From: Amycolatopsis iheyensis | GTDB taxonomy: Bacteria > Actinomycetota > Actinomycetes > Mycobacteriales > Pseudonocardiaceae | Direction of reading: 5' to 3' | Assembly (NCBI RefSeq): GCF_024703995.1 | Contig: NZ_JAMXQV010000043.1 | Location: forward strand, 1 to 64,000 | DNA length: 64,000 bases | Shown: in pieces, positions 54,132 through 62,645 of the stretch | Position numbering within the stretch: the stretch's first letter is position 1 | How the letters are laid out: each line of letters starts with the position of its first letter | Made by a program: the position numbers and the translations under genes | The notes under the pieces: model-generated | Database searches by the model: none | The model's input: the letters and a program-made list of their open reading frames with translations, nothing else | Told to the model about the DNA's origin: nothing

Positions 54132-54686
54132 GTGACCGATCTGCTGCGCGCCGCGTTGGACGCTCCCGGTTTCGCCCCGCTCCCGCCGTCGGCGCGAACC
54201 TTGCTGGAGGAGCTGGGCGCGCCGCCCCGGCTGGGGGCGCACCTGCGGGTGGTGCACGACGTCGCCGTTTCCCTCACCCGGTGGGTGCGTGTTCCGGTCG
54301 ACGTCGATGCCGTGCTTTTCGGCGCGGCCACGCACGACATCGGGAAGGTCCTGCACCCGGCGGAGCTGTCCGGGCCGGGGTCCGCGCACGAGGCCGCCGG
54401 GTATGCGCTGCTGGTGTCGCACGGGGTTCCGCCGGAGCTGGCGCGGTTCGCGCGGACGCATGGCTCCTGGTCCGCCGCGGACGTGACGGGGGAGGACCTG
54501 CTCGTCAGCCTCGCGGACAAGGTGTGGAAGGCCAAGCGGGTGCCGGACCTGGAGGAACGGGTCGTCGAGTGGCTCGGCGGGCCGGGGTGGGAGACGTTCA
54601 TGGCCTTGGACGACGAGCTCGCGCAGATCGCCGAGGGGGCGGATTCCCGGCTGGCGTTCCAGGGTTCGTACCCCACGAGTGGGTGA
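54132..54686 (+). CDS. HD-domain phosphohydrolase-like protein
   Basis: The 184-residue product has a His at LRVVHDVAVSLTRW, the HD pair in GAATHDIGKVLHP and a downstream Asp in LVSLADKVWKAKR. This is the metal-binding pattern of the HD superfamily (hydrolysis of nucleotides or phosphate esters). GTG 54132 marks the start of the family-like sequence; longer frames upstream belong to antisense of the acetyltransferase gene. Substrate unknown. It ends 39 bp before the SOS box. Confidence 0.78.
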   Translation: MTDLLRAALDAPGFAPLPPSARTLLEELGAPPRLGAHLRVVHDVAVSLTRWVRVPVDVDAVLFGAATHDIGKVLHPAELSGPGSAHEAAGYALLVSHGVPPELARFARTHGSWSAADVTGEDLLVSLADKVWKAKRVPDLEERVVEWLGGPGWETFMALDDELAQIAEGADSRLAFQGSYPTSG

Positions 54687-54724
54687 CTTGACACCTCGGG
54701 TGGTTCGCGGTTGACTTGTCCATG

Positions 54725-54740
54725 TCGAACACGTGTTCGA
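54725..54740. promoter_or_regulatory. LexA-binding SOS box
   Basis: TCGAAC-ACGT-GTTCGA matches the actinobacterial SOS-box consensus exactly. The symmetry extends to a perfect 24-bp palindrome (54721-54744). It is 100 bp upstream of the imuA' start and should make the whole mutasome operon DNA-damage inducible. Confidence 0.95.
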
Positions 54741-54840
54741 CATGGAACCGCCGCCTTCCCCGCGGCGAACCAGTGCCGTCGGTCGCGGTTTTGGGAGAGG
54801 CTCGACCGCCGGCCTAGTCCGTTGTGGGGAGGTGCGTGCG

Positions 54841-55539
54841 GTGACCGCTGTGGTGGAGCCGCCGGTGGCCCGGCTGGCGGCCCTGCCCGGGGTGAGCACG
54901 GCGAGCCGGGTCGCGGCCCAGGCCGAGCGGGCCAGGGTGACGGGAAGGGTGCTCCCGGTCGCCCCGGCGCTGGCCGGGCTGCTGCCCGCCGCCGGTCTGC
55001 GGCGGGGGAGCACCGTGGCGGTCCACGGGGCGACTTCGCTGCTGCTCGCCCTGCTCGCCGAGGCCACCGCCGCCGGGTCGTGGGCGGCCGTGGTCGGCAT
55101 GCCGTCGCTGGGGCTGGCGGCGGCGGCCGAGTACGGCGTGGACCTCGGCCGGGTCGCACTGGTCCCGCGCCCGGGCGCGGAGCTGCCGTCGGTGGTGGCG
55201 GCGTTGCTCGACGGCGTGGACCTGGTGGCGGTCCATTCGGAGACGGTGCAGACCGCCGTGGCGCGGCGGTTGTCTGCCCGAGCCCGCCACCGCGGCGCGG
55301 TCCTGCTGGCGTTCGGCGCCTGGCCGGGCGCGGACGTCGAGCTGTCGTGCCGCTTGTCACCGTGGTCAGGCCTTTCGGGCGGCTACGGCCACCTGAGCGC
55401 GCGAGAGGCGGCGGTGCGTGCCCACGGCCGCGGCGCGGCGGCCCGCCCCCAGACGGCCCCCCTCCTGCTCCCGGCCCCCGGCGGCGCCCCGGCCCCAGCA
55501 GAACCTCGCCTGACACTGCACAAAGAGGCCACAGCATGA
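54841..55539 (+). CDS. imuA': ImuA' mutasome accessory protein (RecA-like)
   Basis: The 232-residue protein corresponds to M. tuberculosis Rv3395c, which works with ImuB and DnaE2 in SOS mutagenesis. It has a RecA-like fold (LLPAAGLRRGSTVAVHGATS and GVDLGRVALVPRP), but the Walker A lysine is missing (HGATSLLLALL). It probably does not hydrolyse ATP and acts by protein contacts. GTG 54841 has GGGGAGG 7 nt upstream. The stop codon (55537-55539) overlaps the ATG at 55536 of the next open frame as ATGA. Expression should be LexA-controlled. Confidence 0.92.
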   Translation: MTAVVEPPVARLAALPGVSTASRVAAQAERARVTGRVLPVAPALAGLLPAAGLRRGSTVAVHGATSLLLALLAEATAAGSWAAVVGMPSLGLAAAAEYGVDLGRVALVPRPGAELPSVVAALLDGVDLVAVHSETVQTAVARRLSARARHRGAVLLAFGAWPGADVELSCRLSPWSGLSGGYGHLSAREAAVRAHGRGAAARPQTAPLLLPAPGGAPAPAEPRLTLHKEATA

Positions 55540-56024
55540 CCCCGGCAACCCGACCACCCAGGCACACAACCCGACTGTCCGGGCACGCGAGCCGACCGTC
55601 CAGGTACGTGGGTCGTCCGGCTGGGTACGCGAGCCGACTGTCCGGGTACGCGGGTCGTCCGGCGGGGTACGCGAGCCGGCCGTCCAGGCACGCGAGCCGA
55701 CCGTTCGGGTACGCGGGTCGTCCGGCTGGGTACGCGAGCCGACCGTCCAGGCGCGCAGGCCGACCGTCCAGGTACGTGGGTCGTCCGGCGGGGTACGCGA
55801 GCCGGCCGTCCAGGCACGCGAGCCGACCGTTCGGGTACGCGGGTCGACCGGCGGGGTACGCGAGCCGGCCGTCCAGGCGCGCAGGCCGACCGTCCAGGTA
55901 CGTGGGTCGTCCGGCTGGGTATGCGAGCCGTCCGGTCAGGTGCGCGAGTCGTCCCTCCGATCACGTGTGTCGACCTCTCCTGCACGACCGGGCCGGCCGG
56001 CGGCCCCGGCGGGAGGCCGCATGA
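55536..56024 (+). CDS. Candidate 162-codon Arg-rich heptapeptide-repeat ORF coupled to imuA' and imuB
   Basis: The frame starts with ATG 55536 inside the imuA' stop (ATGA) and ends with TGA 56022-56024 inside the imuB start (ATGA). It encodes MTPAT, twenty heptapeptides of type R-P-x-x-x-A-[GS] (RPAGYAS, RPSRYVG, RPFGYAG) and a basic tail RPLLHDRAGRRPRREAA. The product would be extremely basic, possibly nucleic-acid binding; that is inference. Support is the double start-stop overlap and a GAGG before the ATG. Against it, the 21-bp repeats leave all frames open and the codons include many CGA, AGG and GGT, unusual here. It could be a translated spacer rather than a functional protein. Confidence 0.5.
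   Translation: MTPATRPPRHTTRLSGHASRPSRYVGRPAGYASRLSGYAGRPAGYASRPSRHASRPFGYAGRPAGYASRPSRRAGRPSRYVGRPAGYASRPSRHASRPFGYAGRPAGYASRPSRRAGRPSRYVGRPAGYASRPVRCASRPSDHVCRPLLHDRAGRRPRREAA
55551..55970 (+). repeat. 21-bp minisatellite, 20 copies, between imuA' and imuB
   Basis: Twenty contiguous 21-bp units, with a 126-bp higher-order duplication (units 7-12, 55677-55802, nearly identical to units 13-18, 55803-55928). The duplicated block indicates recent expansion by unequal exchange or slippage. There are no spacers, so it is not a CRISPR. Confidence 0.93.
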
Positions 56025-57628
56025 CCGTCCCCGCTCAACGTGGTGCCCCGGACCTTCCCGCCCGGATGCTCGTCCTCTGGTGTCCGGACTGGCCCGTCGT
56101 CGCCGCCGCGGCCACCGAGGCCGTGTCCGTCACCCAGCCCGCCGCCGTCTTCAGCGCGAACCGGGTGGTGGCCTGCAACGCCGTCGCTCGGCGGGGTGGT
56201 GTGCGACGGGGGATGCGGCGGCGGGAGGCGCAGTCGAACTGTCCGGAGCTCGCCGTCTTCACCGCCGACGACGGCCGGGACGCGCGGCTCTTCGAAGCCG
56301 TCGCGCGGGCCGTCGAGGGGCTCGTCGTCGGCGTCGAGGTCGTGCGGCCCGGGCTCGTCGCCGTGCCCGTCGCCGGGGCCGCCGGGTACTTCGGGGGTGA
56401 GCACGCGCTCGTCGAACGACTTGTCGACGAAGTGTCGGCCGCCGCCGGCGTCGAGTGTCAGGTCGGTGTCGCCGAGGGGCTCTTCGCCGCGACGCTCGCC
56501 GCGCGGCGCGGGGAGTTCGTCGAACCCGGGCGGGTCGCCGAATTCCTGGCGACGCTGCCGATCACCGAGCTCGACCAGCCCGGCGCCGACCGCGCGGAGC
56601 TCGTCGACCTGCTGCGCCGCCTCGGCCTGCGCACGCTCGGCGCGTTCGCCGACCTCCCGGAACGCGACGTCGCCAACCGCTTCGGCACCACCGGGATCTT
56701 CGCGCACCGGCTGGCGCGTGGCCGCTCCGAACGGCCGCCGCTGCGCCGCCGGCCACCACCGGAACTGACGCTCACCGAGGAGTTCGACCCGGTCGTCGAG
56801 CGCGTCGACGTCGCGGCGTTCCTCGCCAAGAACCTCGCGACGCGGTTTTGCACCGGGCTCGCCGGCCACGGTCTCGCCTGCACCCGGCTCGGCATCTACG
56901 CCGTCACCGAAGAAGGCGAGCACCTCGGCCGGGTCTGGCGGTGCGCGGACCCGTTGACACCCACCGGCGTCGCCGATCGCGTGCGCTGGCAGTTCGAAGG
57001 CTGGTTGCGCGCGGCGCCCGGCCGGCGCCCGACGTCCGGCGTGGTGCGGCTCCGGCTGGAGCCCGAGGAGACCGTCGAAGGGCGGTCGCTGCAGCTCGAC
57101 CTCTGGCAGAACGGCGGCTCGGAGGAGGAAGACGAACGAGCCGCGCGGGCGTTCGTGCGCGTCCAGGGCCTGCTCGGCCCCGAAGGCGTGGTGACACCGC
57201 TGCTCGACGGCGGCCGCGACCCGGCGGGCCGCGTCCGGCTGGTGCCGTGGGGCGACCCGCGCGAGCACACGACGCCGCCGGACGCGACCTGGCCGGGTCG
57301 CCTCCCGGCGCCGTCCCCGGCGACGGTCCTCGACCGCCCGGTGCCCGCGCAGGTCTTCGACGCCGACGGCGCGGCGGTCGGCATCACGGCCCGCGAGCAG
57401 GTCACGGCCCCGCCGGCCCACCTGAGCATCGCGGGTGGCGGGCGCCGGGACGTCGTGGGCTGGGCGGGGCCGTGGCCGGCGGTGGCCGATCGCCGACGGC
57501 CGGGCCCGCAGCGCGCGCGGCTGCAGCTGCTGCTCGCGGGTGTGCGGGACGAGCCTCCCGAAGCGGTGCTGGTGCACTGCGCGGGCACGGAAAATCCACT
57601 GTGGACGGTCGAGGGAGTGTACGACTGA
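56021..57628 (+). CDS. imuB: ImuB, inactive Y-family polymerase-like mutasome scaffold
   Basis: The 535-residue Y-family fold protein (N-terminal palm/fingers with FSANRVVACNAVARRGGVRRGM and PELAVFTADD; little-finger region to about 340). The DMDxFF motif that would hold catalytic acids is replaced by VLWCPDWPV, so it is a catalytically dead scaffold. The clamp-binding motif Q358-L-D-L-W362 matches the QLPLW motif of M. tuberculosis ImuB, which loads the mutasome onto the beta clamp. ATG 56021 has GGGAGG 5 nt upstream. An upstream in-frame GTG (55940) would add 27 residues of repeat-derived sequence. Confidence 0.93.
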   Translation: MTVPAQRGAPDLPARMLVLWCPDWPVVAAAATEAVSVTQPAAVFSANRVVACNAVARRGGVRRGMRRREAQSNCPELAVFTADDGRDARLFEAVARAVEGLVVGVEVVRPGLVAVPVAGAAGYFGGEHALVERLVDEVSAAAGVECQVGVAEGLFAATLAARRGEFVEPGRVAEFLATLPITELDQPGADRAELVDLLRRLGLRTLGAFADLPERDVANRFGTTGIFAHRLARGRSERPPLRRRPPPELTLTEEFDPVVERVDVAAFLAKNLATRFCTGLAGHGLACTRLGIYAVTEEGEHLGRVWRCADPLTPTGVADRVRWQFEGWLRAAPGRRPTSGVVRLRLEPEETVEGRSLQLDLWQNGGSEEEDERAARAFVRVQGLLGPEGVVTPLLDGGRDPAGRVRLVPWGDPREHTTPPDATWPGRLPAPSPATVLDRPVPAQVFDADGAAVGITAREQVTAPPAHLSIAGGGRRDVVGWAGPWPAVADRRRPGPQRARLQLLLAGVRDEPPEAVLVHCAGTENPLWTVEGVYD

Positions 57629-57630
57629 GC

Positions 57631-58203
57631 ATGGACGAGGACTACGCACGCAAGCTCCGGGCCTGGCTCCGCGCCGAACCGGGGGCAACACCCCGCCGCA
57701 CCGACGAGGAACGCCAGTGGCTACGCGACGTCCCGGCACCCCAGCCGGACCCGGACCGCTGGACGGTCCGCGGCCGCTTACCGGAGCCACCGCCCGCGGA
57801 CGACGACTGGGTGTGCCCGGTGATCGCGCTGCCGGTGCCGCGCCGCTCGGAGGAGAACGGTTGCCGCATGAGCGATGCCGAGGTCAGGAGCCGCCGGAAC
57901 CACCCGTCGGCGTGGCCGCGTGGGGAGACGCGGCCGCTGAGCGATGCCGAGGCTCGCAGCTGCCGGGACCATCCGTCGGCGTGGCCGCGCGACGCCGCCG
58001 AGCCGCAGCCGCGCCCGCTGAGCGAAGCCGAAGTCCGCAGCCGCCGCAACCACCCCTCGGCAACCCCGCGCGAGGAACCCGCCCCACCACGCCCGCTCAC
58101 CGAAGCCGAAGCCCGCAGCCGCTGGAACCACCCCACCAACTGGCACCGCCGCCGCCGGCAAGCCGAAAACCCCGAAACCCCCGGAAACCCCGAGGACCGC
58201 TGA
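57631..58203 (+). CDS. Unknown protein with four LSDAEVRSRRNHP-type motifs, between imuB and dnaE2
   Basis: The 190-residue protein begins 2 bp after the imuB stop and ends directly before the dnaE2 ATG, so it belongs to the SOS operon. The N-terminal 70 residues (MDEDYARKLRAWLRAEPG, DEERQWLRDVPAP, DDDWVCPVIALP) are helical and acidic/basic mixed. Four motif copies of 18-19 residues follow, consensus [LM]-[ST]-[DE]-A-E-[AV]-R-S-x-x-[ND]-H-P-[ST], separated by Pro-rich linkers. The last copy leads into an RRRR tail. The family is not recognised. A role as an adaptor among ImuB, DnaE2 and DNA is a reasonable hypothesis only. Confidence 0.78.
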   Translation: MDEDYARKLRAWLRAEPGATPRRTDEERQWLRDVPAPQPDPDRWTVRGRLPEPPPADDDWVCPVIALPVPRRSEENGCRMSDAEVRSRRNHPSAWPRGETRPLSDAEARSCRDHPSAWPRDAAEPQPRPLSEAEVRSRRNHPSATPREEPAPPRPLTEAEARSRWNHPTNWHRRRRQAENPETPGNPEDR

Positions 58204-61200
58204 ATGGGCTGGAACAACCCACCCGTCCCCTGGAAGGACCTCGCCCGCACCCTCGCCGGCGGCCTGCCACCCGGCGACCACGGTGACAGCCCCGCCTGGA
58301 GCCGGCACCGCGAGACCTACCGCCGCCCCGAAGACCTCCCGCCGCGGCGCAATGACGATGGCGGTGAGGCCGTCCGCGTCCCCTACGCCGAGCTGCACTG
58401 CCACTCCAACTTCAGCTTCCTCGACGGCGCCAGCCACCCCGAGGAGCTCGTCGAAGAAGCCGCGCGCCTGCAGCTCGACGCCATCGCCCTCACCGACCAC
58501 GACGGCATGTACGGCGTCGTCCGCTTCGCCGAGGCCGCGCGGGAGCTCGGCGTCAACACCGTCTTCGGCACCGAGCTCAGCTTCGGGCTCAGCAGCCCGC
58601 AGAACGGCGTCGCCGACCCCGAAGGCGAACACCTCCTGCTGCTCGCCCGCGGCGACCAGGGCTACCGCGCCCTCTGCCGGGCCATCACCGCCGGCCAGAT
58701 CCACCACGACGCCGAAAAAGGCCGGCCCCGCTATGACCTCGGCGCCGTCGCCGAGGAGGTCGCCGGGCAATGCGTGGTGCTGACGGGCTGCCGCAAGGGC
58801 GCGGTCCGCTCCGCCCTCGTCACGCACGGCCCGGCGGCCGCCGCGGAGGAACTGCGGAAGCTCAAAGACCTGTTCGGCGAAGACCACGTCTACGTCGAGC
58901 TCACCGACCACCGGCAGCCGCTCGACAGCACGCACAACGACCTCCTGACGCAGCTCGCCGAAGACCTGGGTCTCCCGACCGTCGCCACCACCGCCGCGCA
59001 CTACGCCCGTCCCGAACGCGCCCGCCTCGCCGACGCCCTCGCCGCGATCCGCGCCCGGCGGGGCATCGACGAGCTCGAGGGCTGGCTCCCCGCCGCCGGC
59101 GCCGCGTTCCTGCGCTCCGGAACCGAAATGGACGCCATGTTCCGGCGCTACCCGGGTGCGGTGCGACGCAGTGCGTTGCTGGGTATGGAATGCGCATTCC
59201 CGCTGAAGCTGATCGCGCCGAAACTGCCGCCGTTCGACGTCCCCGGTGGCGAATCCGAAGCGGTCTACCTCCGGAAGCTGACCGAAGAAGGCGTGCAGGA
59301 GCGCTTCGCCGGCAAGCCGCACGAAGACAAAGCCAAGGCGCAGATCCAGCACGAGCTCGGCATCATCGAGCAGCTCGGCTTCCCCGGCTACTTCCTGATC
59401 GTCTGGGACATCGTCCGCTTCTGCAACGACCACGACATCCTCTGCCAGGGTCGCGGCTCGGCCGCGAACTCCGCCGTCTGCTACGCGCTCGGCATCACGA
59501 AGGTCGACTCCGTCGCCAACGGCCTGCTGTTCGAGCGCTTCCTCGCCCCGGACCGCGACGGCTACCCGGACATCGACCTCGACATCGAGTCCGACCGCCG
59601 CGAAGAAGCCATCCAGTACGTCTTCAAGAAACACGGCCGCCTGAGAACCGCGCAGGTCGCGAACGTGATCACCTACCGCGCCCGGTCCGCGGTCCGCGAC
59701 GCCGCCCGCGCGCTCGGCTACTCACCGGGCCAGCAGGACGCCTGGAGCAAGCAGATCGACCGCTGGGGTGCGTTGCGCAGCACCGAAAAGGACCACGACC
59801 ACGACATCCCGGACGAAGTCATCCAGCTCGCGTTCGCCCTCGAGGACTTCCCGCGCCATCTCGGCATCCACTCCGGCGGCATGGTCATGTGCCAGGAGCC
59901 GGTGAGCCAGGTCGTGCCGGTCGAGTGGGCGCGGATGGAAAACCGCAGCGTCATCCAGTGGGAGAAGGAAGACTGCGCGGCCGCCGGGCTCGTCAAGTTC
60001 GACCTGCTCGGCCTCGGCATGCTCTCGGCGCTGCACTACATGCTCGACCTCGTCGAGGAGCACAAGGGCGAGAAGATCGACCTCGCCGAGCTCGACCTCA
60101 CCGACGAGAACATCTACGACATGCTCTGCCGTGCCGACGCGATCGGCGTGTTCCAGGTCGAAAGCCGTGCGCAGCTGGCCACCTTGCCCCGCCTCAAACC
60201 CGACAAGTTCTACGACCTCGCCGTCGAAGTCGCGCTGATCCGGCCGGGTCCGATCCAGGGCGGCTCGGTGCACCCGTACATCCGCCGCAAGCAGGGCGTC
60301 GAGGAGTGGGACTACGACCACCCGCTGCTGGCGACGGCCCTGGAGAAAACCCTTGGCGTGCCGCTGTTCCAGGAACAGATGATGCAGATCGCGCTGGACG
60401 TCGCGAACTTCACCGCGGCGGAGGCCGACCAGCTGCGGCACGCCATGGGGTCGAAGCGGTCGGACCGGAAGATGGACCGGCTCCGGCAGCGGTTCCTCGA
60501 AGGCGCCACCGCGAACGGCGTCGAAGAAGAGCTCGCGAAGAAGATCTTCTTGAAGCTCAAGGCGTTCGCGAACTTCGGCTTCCCGGAGAGCCACGCGCTG
60601 AGCTTCGCGCACCTGGTGTTTTCCAGTGCCTACTTCAAGTTCTACCACCCGGACGCGTTCCTGGCGGGCCTGCTGCGCGCCCAGCCGATGGGGTTCTACT
60701 CGCCGCAGTCGCTGATCGCCGACGCGCGGCGCCACGGCGTCACCGTGCACGGCCCGGACATCAACCGCAGCCTGCCGCACGCCACGCTGGAACCGTTGCC
60801 GGACAACGGACACGCCGTGCGCACCGGGCTGAGCACGGTCCGGCTGATCGGCGAGGAGCTCGCGAAGACGATCGTCGCGGAGCGGCAGGAGAACGGCGAG
60901 TTCACCGACATGGCCGACGTCGCGCGCCGCGTGCGGTTGAAGACCCCGCAGATCGAGGCGCTGGCCACCGCGGGCGCGTTCGCCGGCTTCGGCGGCGACC
61001 GCCGTCAGGCGCTGTGGACCGCGGGCGCCGTCGCGGGGGAGCGCCCGGAGAAGCTGCCGGGCCTGGTCGGCACGCAGGCCCCGGTGCTGCCGGGCATGGA
61101 CGGCCTCGACATCGCGGCGGCGGACGTCTGGGCGACCGGCGTCTCCCCGGACACGTTCCCGACGGAGTTCATCCGCGACCGCCTCGACGCGCTGGGCGTC

Positions 61201-61509
61201 GTCCCGGCGAGCGGGCTGGCCGGCCTCGAAGACGGCGCCCGGGTGCTGATCGGCGGAGCGGTGACCCACCGCCAGCGCCCGGCGACGGCGGGCGGGGTCA
61301 CGTTCCTCAACATCGAGGACGAGACGGGGATGGTCAACGTGATCTGCACGCTCGGGCTGTGGCAGCGCTACCACCGCGTGGCGCGGGCGAGCCCGTCGCT
61401 GCTGATCCGCGGAGTGGTGGAGAAGGCCGACGGCGTGGTCAGCGTCCTGGCCGACCGGGTCGAGGCACTGCCGATGCGCATCAAGGCGAAGTCGCGGGAC
61501 TTCAGGTGA
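58204..61509 (+). CDS. dnaE2: Error-prone DNA polymerase DnaE2 (ImuC)
   Basis: This 1101-residue C-family polymerase is the damage-tolerance catalytic subunit of the mutasome. It has a PHP domain (about 62-300; AELHCHSNFSFLDGAS, ALTDHDGMYG), polymerase palm with three acids Asp456, Asp458 and Asp460 (YPDIDLDIE), fingers (CQGRGSAANSAVCYALGI; FQEQMMQIALDVANFT; GFPESHALSFAHLVF) and a C-terminal OB fold (about 1010-1085). It lacks the tau- and clamp-binding C-terminus of replicative DnaE1, so recruitment depends on ImuB. The ATG directly follows the stop of the preceding gene. Confidence 0.97.
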   Translation: MGWNNPPVPWKDLARTLAGGLPPGDHGDSPAWSRHRETYRRPEDLPPRRNDDGGEAVRVPYAELHCHSNFSFLDGASHPEELVEEAARLQLDAIALTDHDGMYGVVRFAEAARELGVNTVFGTELSFGLSSPQNGVADPEGEHLLLLARGDQGYRALCRAITAGQIHHDAEKGRPRYDLGAVAEEVAGQCVVLTGCRKGAVRSALVTHGPAAAAEELRKLKDLFGEDHVYVELTDHRQPLDSTHNDLLTQLAEDLGLPTVATTAAHYARPERARLADALAAIRARRGIDELEGWLPAAGAAFLRSGTEMDAMFRRYPGAVRRSALLGMECAFPLKLIAPKLPPFDVPGGESEAVYLRKLTEEGVQERFAGKPHEDKAKAQIQHELGIIEQLGFPGYFLIVWDIVRFCNDHDILCQGRGSAANSAVCYALGITKVDSVANGLLFERFLAPDRDGYPDIDLDIESDRREEAIQYVFKKHGRLRTAQVANVITYRARSAVRDAARALGYSPGQQDAWSKQIDRWGALRSTEKDHDHDIPDEVIQLAFALEDFPRHLGIHSGGMVMCQEPVSQVVPVEWARMENRSVIQWEKEDCAAAGLVKFDLLGLGMLSALHYMLDLVEEHKGEKIDLAELDLTDENIYDMLCRADAIGVFQVESRAQLATLPRLKPDKFYDLAVEVALIRPGPIQGGSVHPYIRRKQGVEEWDYDHPLLATALEKTLGVPLFQEQMMQIALDVANFTAAEADQLRHAMGSKRSDRKMDRLRQRFLEGATANGVEEELAKKIFLKLKAFANFGFPESHALSFAHLVFSSAYFKFYHPDAFLAGLLRAQPMGFYSPQSLIADARRHGVTVHGPDINRSLPHATLEPLPDNGHAVRTGLSTVRLIGEELAKTIVAERQENGEFTDMADVARRVRLKTPQIEALATAGAFAGFGGDRRQALWTAGAVAGERPEKLPGLVGTQAPVLPGMDGLDIAAADVWATGVSPDTFPTEFIRDRLDALGVVPASGLAGLEDGARVLIGGAVTHRQRPATAGGVTFLNIEDETGMVNVICTLGLWQRYHRVARASPSLLIRGVVEKADGVVSVLADRVEALPMRIKAKSRDFR

Positions 61510-62218
61510 GGCGCGCGATCGTGATGATCTCGGGGCTCGCCTCGGTCACCGGGGTGCGGTCCCAGTAACCGTACTGCTCCGCCACGACCAGCCCGGCCTC
61601 CTCGAGGAAGCCGGAAAGTGTTGGCACGTCGAGAAACCGGAGCGTGCTCTCGCTGTAGCGCGGCGCGTCCCAGTCCGGGCTCTCGTACGTCGTCGTGAAG
61701 CTGACGCACCCGTTCTCGAACGGGCCGGTGTCGTTCCACGACCGCACCGAACCGGTTTCCCACACGGTTCCCGGTGTCCAGCGCTCCCAAGCGCGGGCGG
61801 CGGGGTTGCGGGTTTCGAAGCCGAACCGGCCGCCGGGGCGCAGGGCGCGCCGGACCGCCGCGAACGCCGTCCGCAGCTCCTCGTCGGTGAGCAGCACCTG
61901 GAACGCGTGCCCGGTCATCACGGCGAAGTCGAACTCGCCGCGCCAGGAGACGGTCGACAAGTCGCCGTGCACCCACTCGACGTCGTCGCGGCGGCGGGCC
62001 TGGGCGAGCATGCCCGCGGCGGGGTCGAGCCCGACGAGCCGTCCGGTGTGGCCGGACTCGCGCGCCCAGTGCAGCAGCGAGCCCGTCCCGCAGCCGACGT
62101 CCAGCACGGACTCGGCCGCCATGAGCATCGGCTGGTAGAACGCGAAGTCCCCGGACCGCGGGTTCAGCGCGTCGTACAGCGCGGCGAGGTCATGATCGGC
62201 GAACTGGTGGTCGGGCAT
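61502..62218 (-). CDS. SAM-dependent methyltransferase, class I
   Basis: The 238-residue methyltransferase shows the glycine motif VLDVGCGTGSLLHWA, the acidic turn LVGLDPAAGML, motif II WVHGDLS and ALRPGGRFGFETRN. The methyl acceptor is unknown. ATG 62218 is chosen; a longer frame upstream is antisense to real sequence of the thioesterase gene. The 3' end overlaps dnaE2 by 8 bp in convergent orientation. Confidence 0.88.
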   Translation of the reverse strand: MPDHQFADHDLAALYDALNPRSGDFAFYQPMLMAAESVLDVGCGTGSLLHWARESGHTGRLVGLDPAAGMLAQARRRDDVEWVHGDLSTVSWRGEFDFAVMTGHAFQVLLTDEELRTAFAAVRRALRPGGRFGFETRNPAARAWERWTPGTVWETGSVRSWNDTGPFENGCVSFTTTYESPDWDAPRYSESTLRFLDVPTLSGFLEEAGLVVAEQYGYWDRTPVTEASPEIITIARLT

Positions 62219-62222
62219 GCCG

Positions 62223-62645
62223 TCACGGTAGTGCCAGGCCCAGCAACTCCGGCCGCGCCGCCAGCTCCCGCCAGTACCGCCCCGGATCGGCGACCAGCCG
62301 GCGACGGTCCAGGTCCAGCAACCCCGACACCGAAGACACCGAAGCGACCAAAGTCCCGTCCGGCGCGACGAACTCCTGCTCCACCCGCGAAGTCTTCCCC
62401 GCACCCCACTTGAACTCGCAGCTGACCGAAACCTCGCCCTGCGCGACCAGCTCGCGGTGGAACCGGACCGTCGTCTCCAGGTTGACCGGGCCGATCCGGC
62501 GGGCGCTCAGCTCGGCCAGGTCGATGCCGGCCGCCTGCACGCACGACCAGCGTGCGTGGTCGGCGTAGGCGAGGTACGCCGGGCCGCGGACGTGGCCGTT
62601 CGCGTCGATGTCGTCACAGCGGACCGCGATCGTGACTCGGAACAT
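62223..62645 (-). CDS. Acyl-CoA thioesterase, hotdog fold (4HBT-like)
   Basis: The 140-residue hotdog protein shows the 4HBT opening VRCDDIDANGHVRGPAYLAYADHARW, in which the Asp-x-x-G-H-V motif is the catalytic region (cite as DDIDANGHVRGPAYLAYADH). It also carries LETTVRFHRELVAQGEVSV. It hydrolyses acyl-CoA thioesters of unknown chain. The 5' end overlaps the AraC-type gene by 32 bp on the same strand, and the methyltransferase follows 4 bp later, so three genes may form one unit. Confidence 0.85.
   Translation of the reverse strand: MFRVTIAVRCDDIDANGHVRGPAYLAYADHARWSCVQAAGIDLAELSARRIGPVNLETTVRFHRELVAQGEVSVSCEFKWGAGKTSRVEQEFVAPDGTLVASVSSVSGLLDLDRRRLVADPGRYWRELAARPELLGLALP

Noticed and set aside
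55551..55970. CRISPR array
   Set aside because: Units are contiguous 21-bp repeats with no spacers, and there are no cas genes. The same holds for 35464-35672 and 40744-40833.
55383..55985. 200-codon open frame on the minus strand across the 21-bp repeats
   Set aside because: The repeat unit is free of stops in all frames, so long frames arise automatically. There is no ribosome-binding site and no family similarity.
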